NCBI RefSeq assembly: GCF_042662125.1
Contig: NZ_JBHSXL010000009.1
Location: 310,001 to 374,000 of the forward strand
DNA: 64,000 nt
Direction of reading: 5' to 3'
From: Halopenitus salinus
GTDB lineage: Archaea; Halobacteriota; Halobacteria; Halobacteriales; Haloferacaceae
Shown here: in pieces, positions 52,925-59,863 of the stretch
Position numbering within the stretch: position 1 is the first letter of the stretch
Layout: every line of letters begins with the position of its first letter
The notes under the pieces: generated by a model
Databases searched by the model: none
What the model was told of the DNA's origin: nothing
The model's input: only the letters and a program-made list of their open reading frames with translations
Translations under genes and position numbers: made by a program

Positions 52925-53024
52925 ATCAACCGGCTGTTTCATCGCACCCACGTCTGAAGAATAGGGCTCCAACAGAGTCGGAGATCTCTCGTTTGTGTAG
53001 AAACGTGAAATCGCAATTCCTCAG
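52925..53024. repeat. island repeat, copy 2
   Basis: Core TTTGTGTAGAAACGTGAAATC with CTCAG seven bases further (53020-53024). From 52925 to about 52990 it also matches copy 3 (about seven bases in ten by eye, e.g. GTCTGAAG then CCAACAGAG), a stretch missing from copy 1. It ends 137 nt upstream of the minus-strand gene 52590-52856. Confidence 0.8.
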
Positions 53025-53069
53025 TCAAGAAAACGTATTGACTGTGCGAATAGCGGGGATAGGTATCAA

Positions 53070-53291
53070 CTACGTGGTGTTGTAGGATTCATCGTACCGC
53101 TGGTATAACACAGCAAACACTCCAAATACGGCAATTGCCCCAATTGCAACTCCAATCCAGTCGCCGTAGGGAATATCGGCGCTGATCAAGACACCACCGA
53201 CAGCACGTCCACCAATCATCATCGCGATGATCACCGCGAAACCAAGGATGAACCGGGTAATGAAATTATTCTCGACTGGGTTATTTTCCAT
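53070..53291 (-). CDS. small membrane protein of the island
   Basis: 73 residues from ATG 53291 (MENNPVENNFITRF). Two hydrophobic helices, FILGFAVIIAMMIGGRAVGG and WIGVAIGAIAVFGVFAVLY, are joined by LISADIPYGD, with a polar tail YQRYDESYNTT. AT-rich and unlike neighbouring chromosomal genes. Preceded by repeat copy 3. An in-frame extension to 53468 runs through the repeat and is less likely to be translated. Function unknown. Confidence 0.6.
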   Translation of the reverse strand: MENNPVENNFITRFILGFAVIIAMMIGGRAVGGVLISADIPYGDWIGVAIGAIAVFGVFAVLYQRYDESYNTT

Positions 53292-53357
53292 ACGTTGATT
53301 TGTAGATACATTGTCGTAAGTATTCTGTCGGTCGGCGCATGCTCGATACCAGTCGCT

Positions 53358-53484
53358 ATCAAGTGGCTGTTCCATCAGAACACGGTCTGAAGGATTAGGT
53401 TTCAACAGAGCCGAAACATCGCGCTTCTGTTCAAACGTGAAATCCCTGTTGCTCAGTCTAGACAGCACGTGAATCGCTCAATAC
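53358..53484. repeat. island repeat, copy 3
   Basis: Core TTCTGTTCAAACGTGAAATC (53425-53444), CTCAG (53452-53456) and TGAATCGCTCAATAC (53470-53484), with spacings identical to copy 1. The left part (53358-53424) matches copy 2. It lies about 130 nt upstream of the minus-strand membrane-protein gene. Confidence 0.85.
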
Positions 53485-53503
53485 ACTCCGAGACGAGCCA
53501 CAC

Positions 53504-53510
53504 TTATTTA
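53504..53510 (+). promoter_or_regulatory. TATA-like box of the structured RNA
   Basis: TTATTTA is centred about 26-27 nt before 53533, the first base of the stem-loop element, so transcription would start at the base of the first hairpin. Confidence 0.5.
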
Positions 53511-53532
53511 CTCTCTGAGTCTATATACCATG

Positions 53533-53646
53533 GTGCCTACCAACAAACCCCAACGGGATTCGTGGTAGGCAAGCACGATACTCAGGCAACCTGCAATCGG
53601 TTGAGCTATCGTGTGACATGCTACATAGGGGGCTTTGGACGGCCCC
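53533..53646 (+). ncRNA. candidate structured non-coding RNA
   Basis: Three pairings are visible by eye. GTGCCTACCA (53533-53542) pairs with TGGTAGGC (53563-53570) and then GCAC after a two-base bulge. CACGATA (53574-53580) pairs with TATCGTG (53607-53613) around an inner stem AACC/GGTT. GGGGC (53629-53633) pairs with GCCCC (53642-53646), a terminator-like last hairpin. GTAGGCA (53566-53572) can alternatively pair with TGCTAC (53619-53624), so two folds compete. No good ORF covers it. Family unknown; no match to a known RNA is claimed. Confidence 0.5.
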
Positions 53647-53660
53647 TGATTTAGCAGCAT

Positions 53661-53708
53661 AACGGAGGTTCGGTCAGTCAAACTCACCAGGTCACATTTC
53701 GCCTCCGT
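53661..53708. repeat. 8-bp inverted repeat, island
   Basis: AACGGAGG (53661-53668) and CCTCCGTT (53701-53708) are exact complements separated by 32 nt. The T run after the second arm could make it a terminator of the RNA above; otherwise a mobile-element end. Confidence 0.45.
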
Positions 53709-53896
53709 TTTTGAACTACGGGGCTGGGAACAGCTCCAAGTCGATCGTGGAAAGACCGACCGGCAGATCTGCTCCTTCGTATCGACATCTAGCTTTCGTC
53801 AGAAATCCACCTCGAGCTAGTACATCCCGTCCTGCTCGCGAAGCTCGATAGCCTGCTCGTTCATCGCCACCTAGAAGGCGACGAACTGCTCGGCGG
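53709..53896 (-). pseudogene. decayed coding remnant downstream of hicA
   Basis: On the minus strand, pieces such as EQFVAF, VAMNEQAIELREQDGMY and LEVDF are separated by in-frame stops, and the base composition is coding-like. It looks like a dead short gene, perhaps once part of the same operon as hicBA. The original product is not recognisable. Confidence 0.35.
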
Positions 53897-54144
53897 TCAC
53901 CGGTTCCGATCGATCCATCGACACCACGCGTTGAAGTTTTGGGCGCCGGACTGGTCGGCGATGTCGCGAAGCGTTCCGCCTTTGATTCGGTCATGCATTG
54001 GCACGGTCACGAGCCGAACGTCGTCGTCGTTCTCAGGATGATCGTATCGCAGGCGAACGTGGCTTCCCTCACGGCCGATCACTCGAAAATTGTTCTTCGT
54101 GAGGGCCTTGAGACGTCCTGGCCGGAAAAGTCGGTCGTGACCAT
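53897..54144 (-). pseudogene. hicA: HicA family mRNA-interferase toxin, frameshifted
   Basis: From ATG 54144 the frame begins MVTTDFSGQDV, then must shift by one base near 54110 to continue KALTKNNFRVIGREGSHVRLRYDHP, the HicA double-stranded-RNA-binding-like fold with the catalytic His in GSHV, and VTVPMHDRIKGGTLRDIADQSGAQ. Without the shift, translation stops after about 20 codons. The gene follows hicB by 3 nt. The toxin is therefore predicted inactive, unless an internal start at GTG near 54085 or frameshifting rescues a shorter product. Confidence 0.8.
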
Positions 54145-54147
54145 TCG

Positions 54148-54444
54148 TTACTGCATGAACTCCGGCAGCTCCTCGGACTCCGCTCGAGCCTCCTCGATCT
54201 CGTCGGGATCGAGTCCGAGATCCTCTAAGAGGGCAGCCTCGTCATCGACGTTCTCACCGTTCCCGGCGTGGAGTGCGACCGCCTCGTCGAGCATCTCCAG
54301 GGCGTGTTCGCGCGTCTCGCCCTGCGTCGTCACGCCCGTATCTTCGTCGGTGATGATCCACATCTCACCGTCCTCGGATAACTCCATCCGGATACGGGTC
54401 GGCGTGGTCGGCCCGTTCTCCTCCACGCCCGTATCGGTGCTCAT
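54148..54444 (-). CDS. hicB: HicB family antitoxin
   Basis: 98 residues from ATG 54444. RIRMELSEDGEMWIITDEDTGVTTQGETREHALEMLDEAVALHAG is the HicB partial RNase H-like fold. The C-terminal helix is acidic (DDEAALLEDLGLDPDEIEEARAESEELPEFMQ). HicB neutralises HicA. It is intact although the toxin reading frame is broken, and it precedes the toxin, the reverse of the classic hicA-hicB order. Confidence 0.88.
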   Translation of the reverse strand: MSTDTGVEENGPTTPTRIRMELSEDGEMWIITDEDTGVTTQGETREHALEMLDEAVALHAGNGENVDDEAALLEDLGLDPDEIEEARAESEELPEFMQ

Positions 54445-54555
54445 ACCTCCACGTTTCGGGTAGACGGGCAAAAGCGTTCTGTCGAGTGGACCCATCCGGA
54501 ACCGATCGGAACCCTCGGGGTACGACTTATCACGTCGCTCCGAGATCGATTCGAC

Positions 54556-54807
54556 GTGATACGCGACGGAACGGTGTTCGACGACGACCACCTCTCGAAC
54601 GAGATCGTGGGTCGCAACAGCCACATGAACGAGGTGACCGACGCGCTCTCGCCGATCGAGGACGGATTCCGCGCCGAGAACTGCGTTCTGTTCGGTCCCT
54701 CCGGCGCCGGGAAGACGACGGTCGCTCGCACCGCCGTTCGCAACGACGATCGTCATCCGGAACTGAAGGACGTCGTTCGACCCAATGCAAAGGTTTGGAT
54801 ATGGTGA
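54556..54807 (+). pseudogene. Orc1/Cdc6 replication initiator, N-terminal fragment
   Basis: About 83 codons from GTG 54556: VFDDDHLSNEIVGRNSHMNEVTDALSPIEDGFRAENCVLFGPSGAGKTTVARTAV, the N-terminal region of haloarchaeal Orc1/Cdc6 including the Walker A GPSGAGKTT. The frame then ends at TGA soon after, and the rest of the AAA+ and winged-helix domains (more than 300 residues) is missing. It marks the end of the island and hints at a plasmid or second-origin ancestor. No origin repeats are recognised nearby. Confidence 0.8.
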
Positions 54808-54837
54808 ACGAGAACGATCGGTCAACGAGGACCGACC

Positions 54838-55647
54838 GTGAGTGACTCAGGGCCCAACCCCGCCGATTCAACGGGACAACGGACGTCGCGAGACGTCCTC
54901 GGATCGCTGATCGACAGCGCGCTTCACGAGATGAATCGCGAGCGGTCCGGGCTCCTGCTCTCCGGGCTCTCCGCCGGCCTCGACATCGGGTTCGGTCCGC
55001 TGATGATGGCGGTGGTGTTGACCCTCTCGGAGGGGGGATTCGGGGATCTCTCGACGGAACTCCTGTTGGCGAGCGTCTACTCGATCGGGTTCATGTTCGT
55101 GATCCTCGGGCGCTCGGAGCTGTTCACGGAACACACCACGTTGGCGGTGATACCGGTCCTCGACGGACAGGCGTCGATCCGGCAGTTGGCGCGTCTCTGG
55201 GGACTGGTGTACGTCGGAAACGTCGTCGGGGGGCTGCTGTTCACGCTGTTGGTCGTGCTGTTGATGCCGGGGCTCGGCGTCGTCTCGCCGGGGGCGTTCG
55301 AGACGATCGCGCTCAAACTGGTCGATCACGACCTGGGATGGCTGTTCGTCGGCGGCGTGTTCGCGGGGTGGCTGATGGGGTTGCTGGCGTGGCTGATCAC
55401 GGCGGCCCAGGAGACGACGAGTCGGCTGCTCCTCGTCTTCATCGTCACGGGAACGATCGGGCTCCTCCACCTCCCGCACTCGATCGCGGGCAACGTCGAG
55501 GTCCTCTTCGGGCTGTTCATGTCGCCCGCAGTCTCCCTGGTGGATTACCTGGCGTTCCTCTCGCTCGCAACCGTCGGAAACGCGTTCGGCGGGGCCGTTT
55601 TCGTCGCGCTACTCAAATACGGGCACGTCGTTCGCGGCGGGAACTAG
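54838..55647 (+). CDS. formate/nitrite transporter (FNT) family protein
   Basis: 269 residues from a GTG start with six hydrophobic segments, for example LDIGFGPLMMAVVLTLSEGG, LLLASVYSIGFMFVILGRSELFTEHTTLAVIPVLDG, LWGLVYVGNVVGGLLFTLLVVLL and LDYLAFLSLATVGNAFGGAVFVALLKYGH. The SELFTEH and VGNAFGG blocks are FNT signatures. It is a channel or transporter for small monovalent anions. Its usual ligand in halophiles is unknown. It lies directly beside the island edge. Confidence 0.88.
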   Translation: MSDSGPNPADSTGQRTSRDVLGSLIDSALHEMNRERSGLLLSGLSAGLDIGFGPLMMAVVLTLSEGGFGDLSTELLLASVYSIGFMFVILGRSELFTEHTTLAVIPVLDGQASIRQLARLWGLVYVGNVVGGLLFTLLVVLLMPGLGVVSPGAFETIALKLVDHDLGWLFVGGVFAGWLMGLLAWLITAAQETTSRLLLVFIVTGTIGLLHLPHSIAGNVEVLFGLFMSPAVSLVDYLAFLSLATVGNAFGGAVFVALLKYGHVVRGGN

Positions 55648-55811
55648 CGGATCGGGTTCTCGAATCCCGTTCGCCCCAATCCGGAACCCTCACCGACACG
55701 TCGACCAACCGCTACACACGGATTCGGCAACAACGGTTATGTGCGATGGGCGACGATGCTCCTCGGTAGCATGGTGATCACCACGAACAGGTCCCGGACG
55801 CACGAGCGAGC

Positions 55812-57212
55812 GTGACGGTCCGCAACCGGGCGACGCTCGTCGAGGGGGACGAGGCGGTCCGCAGAGCCGACGCCGTCGGAATCATCGAGGAGGCGCTGGC
55901 CGCGGTCGCCCCGGATCGGCTGCTCGAGGGGATCCTCGAACGGTCCGGCGACGTCGTAACGATCGACGGCCGGACGTACGACCTCGACGCGGCCAGCGAC
56001 GCGTCAGCGGACGACGTGTTCGTGATCGGGGCCGGAAAGGGGGCCGGGGCGCTCGCGAGTGCGGTCCTCGGCCGCCTCGGGGACGCCGTGAGCGAGGCGC
56101 TCATCGTCGAGAAGGACGCGTCGACCGTCGACTCGACGGCGTTCGACCTGCCCGAGGACGCCGTCTCGGTGATGGAGGCCGGCCACCCGATCCCGAACGG
56201 TGCGAGCCTGGCGGCCGGCGAGCGCGTCCTCGCGCTCGCGGACCGGGCGGGACCGGACGACCTGGTCGTCTGCTGTATCACGGGCGGGGCCTCGGCGCTG
56301 CTCGCGGCGCCCGACGGAATCGAACTCGACGCGATGGCCCGGACGACGGACCGCCTCCTGCGGGCCGGCGCCCCGATCGAGGACGTCAACGCGGTCCGCA
56401 AACACCTCTCCGCGATCAAGGGCGGAGGGCTGGCCGATCGGCTCGCCCCGGCGACGGTCGAGAGCCTGATCGTCGTCGACGAGGTGGCGGGCGACCCGTG
56501 GGGACCGACCGCGCCCGACGCGACCACCTACGCCGACGCGCTCCGCGTGCTGGATCGATACGGGCTGCGGGAGGCGATCCCGCAAACGGCGTCGGGCCGG
56601 TTGGAGCGCGGAGCGAAAGGGGATCGACCCGAGACGCTCGACGCGGCGGCGATCGCTGACCTCCCGGTCCGGAACGTCGTCCTCGCGGACGCCTCGAGCG
56701 TCTGTCTGCCCGCCGCCGAGGCCGCGAGGGAACGCGGGTACGAACCCATCGTCCTCTCGACGCGCATCGAGGGGGAGGCCAGCGAGGTCGGGCTCGTCCA
56801 CGCGGGCATCGCGACCGACGCCGTCGAGTCGGGACGCCCCGCGGAGCCGCCGATGGCGCTCGTGACCGGCGGCGAGACGACGGTGACCGTCGACGGTGAG
56901 GGCGGCGAGGGCGGACCGAACCAGGAGACTGCGCTGGGGTTCGCACGCGGCGTCGACGGCTGGTCCGGGATCGTCGGGGCGTTCGTCGGCACCGACGGAA
57001 CCGACGGACCGACCGAACTGGCGGGCGCGATGGCGACCGGCGAGACCCGACGCCGCGCGAGTGAAGCCGGCGTCCCGATCAGCGACGCGCTCGCGGCGAA
57101 CGACGCCGCCGGGACCGTCAGGGAGCTCGACGACGCGATCGTGACCGGACCGACCGACACCAACCTCATGGACCTCCGGATCGTCCTCGTGGGAGGGGAC
57201 GCTCCGGAGTAG
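55812..57212 (+). CDS. glycerate 2-kinase (MOFRL/GckA family)
   Basis: 466 residues from a GTG start. Family blocks: DDVFVIGAGKGAGALASAVL, VMEAGHPIPNGASLAAGERVL, VVCCITGGASALLAAP, VNAVRKHLSAIKGGGLADRLAPATVESLIVVDEVAGDPWGPTAPD and the C-terminal MOFRL region TGGETTVTVDGEGGEGGPNQETALGFA. It phosphorylates glycerate to 2-phosphoglycerate. That product is the enolase substrate, and an enolase paralogue follows 90 nt downstream. Confidence 0.95.
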   Translation: MTVRNRATLVEGDEAVRRADAVGIIEEALAAVAPDRLLEGILERSGDVVTIDGRTYDLDAASDASADDVFVIGAGKGAGALASAVLGRLGDAVSEALIVEKDASTVDSTAFDLPEDAVSVMEAGHPIPNGASLAAGERVLALADRAGPDDLVVCCITGGASALLAAPDGIELDAMARTTDRLLRAGAPIEDVNAVRKHLSAIKGGGLADRLAPATVESLIVVDEVAGDPWGPTAPDATTYADALRVLDRYGLREAIPQTASGRLERGAKGDRPETLDAAAIADLPVRNVVLADASSVCLPAAEAARERGYEPIVLSTRIEGEASEVGLVHAGIATDAVESGRPAEPPMALVTGGETTVTVDGEGGEGGPNQETALGFARGVDGWSGIVGAFVGTDGTDGPTELAGAMATGETRRRASEAGVPISDALAANDAAGTVRELDDAIVTGPTDTNLMDLRIVLVGGDAPE

Positions 57213-57302
57213 CCGCCGGCGATGACCGGACAACGACGAACAAATGACGAGCAGACGAATGATGAACGAGATTGCCGACCATGACATGCGAATCCACACA
57301 CC

Positions 57303-58607
57303 ATGACACGTGAACCCACCAATCACGAATCACACGCCCCACGGACGAACACGGCGATCGAATCGGTCTCCGCGCTCGAGATCGTCGACTGCCGGTTGGA
57401 TCCGACGCTCCGGGTGACGGTTCGAACCGCGGGCGGCGCGTGCGGGACCGCCGACGTTCCGTGTGGTCGATCGACCGGTTCCCACGAGGCGGTCGAACGG
57501 CGTGACGGGGACGACCGGTTCCACGGCCGGGGCGTCGAAGGCGCGGTCGAGACGGTCGAAACGGAGATCGATCCGGCGCTCGCGGGGCTGGACGTCACCG
57601 ACCAGCGGGCCGTCGATCGCGCGCTCGACGAGCTCGACGGGACGAACGATCGGTCCCGGCTCGGCGGCAACACGACGACCGGCGTCTCGCTCGCGACCGC
57701 GGTCGCCGCTGCCGACGCGGTGGGACTGCCGCTCTATCGCTACCTCGGGCGCGCCGACGTCGGATCCCTACCCGTCCCGCTCTTCGACGTGATCGAGGGC
57801 GGCGAACTCGCGGAGAGCGGGCTCGCCTTCCAGGAACACCAGCTGATCCCGGTCGGAGCCGACTCCATCTCGGAGGTGGTGCGGATGTGTGCGGAGACCT
57901 ACTCGGTGCTCGGCGACCTGCTCGAGGAGCGGTACGACGCCAGGTCGCGAAACGTCGGCGTCGAGGGGGGATACACGCCGCCGATCACCGACCCGCGGGA
58001 CGCCTTCGACCTCGCGTTAGCGGCGGCCGAGGAGGCGGGCTACGGCGGATCGTTCGCCCTGGGGATCGACGCCGCGGCGAGCCACTTTTATGACCCCGAG
58101 TCGGGGACCTACGCGGTCCTCGAGGAGCCGTTCGATCGGGGCGAGCTCCTCGAGTTCTACGCCGACCTCGAGGACGCCTACCCGCTCGTGTCGATCGAGG
58201 ACCCGCTGGAGGAGAACGACCTCGAGGGGACGGCGGAGCTGACGAGATCCCTCGAGGCACAGATCGTCGGCGACGACCTCTTCGTGACCGATCCCGACCG
58301 CCTCCGGGACGGGATCGAACGGGGGGCCGGGGACGCGCTGCTTTTGAAGGTGAACCAGGTCGGAACGCTCACGGAGGCGCTCGAGGCGGCCGACCTGGCC
58401 CGCCGAAACGGGTACGACCTGCAGGTCTCCGAACGCTCCGGACAGACGCCCGACACGTGGCTTGCCGAACTCGCGGTCGGGCTCTCCGCGACCCAGATCA
58501 AGACGGGCGTGACCCGCGGCGAGCGAACCGAACAGTACAACCGGCTCCTCGAGATCGAACGCGCGTTGGGGGACGGCGCCGCGCTGGCGGACCCGCCCTG
58601 GGAGTGA
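57303..58607 (+). CDS. enolase family protein (paralogue with altered active-site loop)
   Basis: 434 residues, enolase length. Metal and catalytic residues match enolase: D256 (LGIDAAAS), E299 (SIEDPLEE), D324 (IVGDDLFVTD), K349 (LLKVNQVG), E178 (FQEHQLIP) and E221 (NVGVEGGY, with the preceding Asp changed to Val). The loop normally SHRSGET reads SERSGQT (376-382), so the phosphate-side His is Glu. The housekeeping enolase is absent from this window. Likely role: 2-phosphoglycerate to PEP with the kinase upstream, or dehydration of a related substrate. Confidence 0.85.
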   Translation: MTREPTNHESHAPRTNTAIESVSALEIVDCRLDPTLRVTVRTAGGACGTADVPCGRSTGSHEAVERRDGDDRFHGRGVEGAVETVETEIDPALAGLDVTDQRAVDRALDELDGTNDRSRLGGNTTTGVSLATAVAAADAVGLPLYRYLGRADVGSLPVPLFDVIEGGELAESGLAFQEHQLIPVGADSISEVVRMCAETYSVLGDLLEERYDARSRNVGVEGGYTPPITDPRDAFDLALAAAEEAGYGGSFALGIDAAASHFYDPESGTYAVLEEPFDRGELLEFYADLEDAYPLVSIEDPLEENDLEGTAELTRSLEAQIVGDDLFVTDPDRLRDGIERGAGDALLLKVNQVGTLTEALEAADLARRNGYDLQVSERSGQTPDTWLAELAVGLSATQIKTGVTRGERTEQYNRLLEIERALGDGAALADPPWE

Positions 58608-58631
58608 CGGGAGCAACGTGACCGACGTGTT

Positions 58632-59726
58632 TCACTCGGGTTCGACGAAGGCGAGCACGGACCGGGGATTGTCGACCAGGATCCGATCGATGACATCGGA
58701 GTCGACGCCGCGTTTCTTCAGGAGCGGAACGACGTGTTCGAGCACGTGGGCGTATCCGAACCCGCCGTAGGCGGTCCGCTGCAGCTTCGTGTACACGTCC
58801 TGTGAGAACAGCAGCCGGTCGGCGTGTCCATCGTCGATCAGTTCCGTGACGAACTCGAGGCGCCGGGAATCGGACATGTAGGCGTCGCCGTACTGATCGA
58901 GGGACGCCTCCATGCCCCAGAGGTCGTACTCGAGGTAGGCGCCGCGCTCGGCGAGGCGGCGTTGATACGTGAGGTCCTCGAAGACCGTCCGGTCCATGTG
59001 GCTCATCACCACACGATCGGCCGGGAGTCCCTCCTCCTCGACGAGGTCCAGTATCTCGAGGCACCACCGGGAGGTCGGGTAGGTGCGATCGCGTTGGCTG
59101 TGTTCGGTTCGACCGGGCGGATGGAAGTTCACGGAGGCGCCGGTCCGGAGCGCGGCGCGGGCCGCCGCGCGAGCCACTTTCCGTTCGGCCTCGTGGATCC
59201 GTCCGCTCAGCCCGATCTCGCCGATCAGGCCGGCGCGAACGTCTGTGTCGTCGATCCCCGTCTCGACGTCGTCGACGAACTCCGCCGCGATCTCGTCGAC
59301 GCTCATCCGGGCGATCCGGTCTGGATGGACCGGACGGACGTAGTAGGCCGTGCCGTGGACGACGGTCACGCCGGTCGCGTTCGCGACCCGCCGGACCGCC
59401 CGCGGGTCCTCGCCGGCGTTCTTCGGCGTCACGTCGACGATCGCGTCCCCGCCGGCCTGCACGTACCGTTCCACCTCGTCTACGGCCTCCTCCGGGGAGT
59501 CCAGCCGCATGTTGTCCCGGTGTTGCATCGCGTTGCGTCTCACGTACGGGAGCGTCTCCATCGAGACGGGCTCGCGAGCCAGCCGGCGGTCGACGGCGCT
59601 GTCCGGCTTCGTGTACAGCGCGTCGACCGTGTCGATGAAGAGGTGCTCGTGGGTCATGGTCGTCCCGAGCGAGTCGGGGTCGATGCGACCGGTGACCGTG
59701 ACGATGGAGCCGGGGTCGGACGTCAT
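58632..59726 (-). CDS. phosphotriesterase (PTE/lactonase)-family hydrolase
   Basis: 364 residues from ATG 59726. Metal ligands: HEH in MTHEHLFIDT, the bridging residue region IVDVTPKNAGEDP, GLIGEIGLSG, FHPPGRTE, VMSHMDR and the final Asp in LFSQDVYTKL. PTE-family proteins are metal-dependent lactonases or organophosphate/sugar-lactone hydrolases. The convergent position beside the enolase paralogue and upstream neighbour of the dehydratase (same strand) suggests lactone opening in a sugar-acid route. Confidence 0.88.
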   Translation of the reverse strand: MTSDPGSIVTVTGRIDPDSLGTTMTHEHLFIDTVDALYTKPDSAVDRRLAREPVSMETLPYVRRNAMQHRDNMRLDSPEEAVDEVERYVQAGGDAIVDVTPKNAGEDPRAVRRVANATGVTVVHGTAYYVRPVHPDRIARMSVDEIAAEFVDDVETGIDDTDVRAGLIGEIGLSGRIHEAERKVARAAARAALRTGASVNFHPPGRTEHSQRDRTYPTSRWCLEILDLVEEEGLPADRVVMSHMDRTVFEDLTYQRRLAERGAYLEYDLWGMEASLDQYGDAYMSDSRRLEFVTELIDDGHADRLLFSQDVYTKLQRTAYGGFGYAHVLEHVVPLLKKRGVDSDVIDRILVDNPRSVLAFVEPE

Positions 59727-59863
59727 TGATACACACACCCACCGTGGTCGGGTTAAAGATACCGGCGTCGGGCCATCGGAAGGGCGACCCGATTCAGGTA
59801 CTCGCGGATGCGCTCATCCGCTCGCGGACGCGTCGGGCGCTTATTCGCGGACGCGTCGGGCGT

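Noticed and set aside
52781..52972. 63-codon minus-strand ORF containing peptides similar to those in repeat copy 3
   Set aside because: The similar frames in copies 2 and 3 are separated by a one-base shift, so a conserved protein is not supported; reported as a DNA repeat instead.
53469..53654. Plus-strand 61-codon ORF
   Set aside because: Overlaps the structured-RNA candidate and repeat copy 3; composition does not look coding.
53716..53994. Minus-strand 92-codon ORF
   Set aside because: Runs across the end of hicA in another frame and lacks protein-like features.
51655..54500. Second attachment site matching the tRNA-Pro 3' end
   Set aside because: Looked for the T-arm/acceptor sequence downstream and found none.
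54450..54560. Replication origin beside the Orc1/Cdc6 fragment
   Set aside because: No recognisable ORB-type repeats with G runs could be found by eye.
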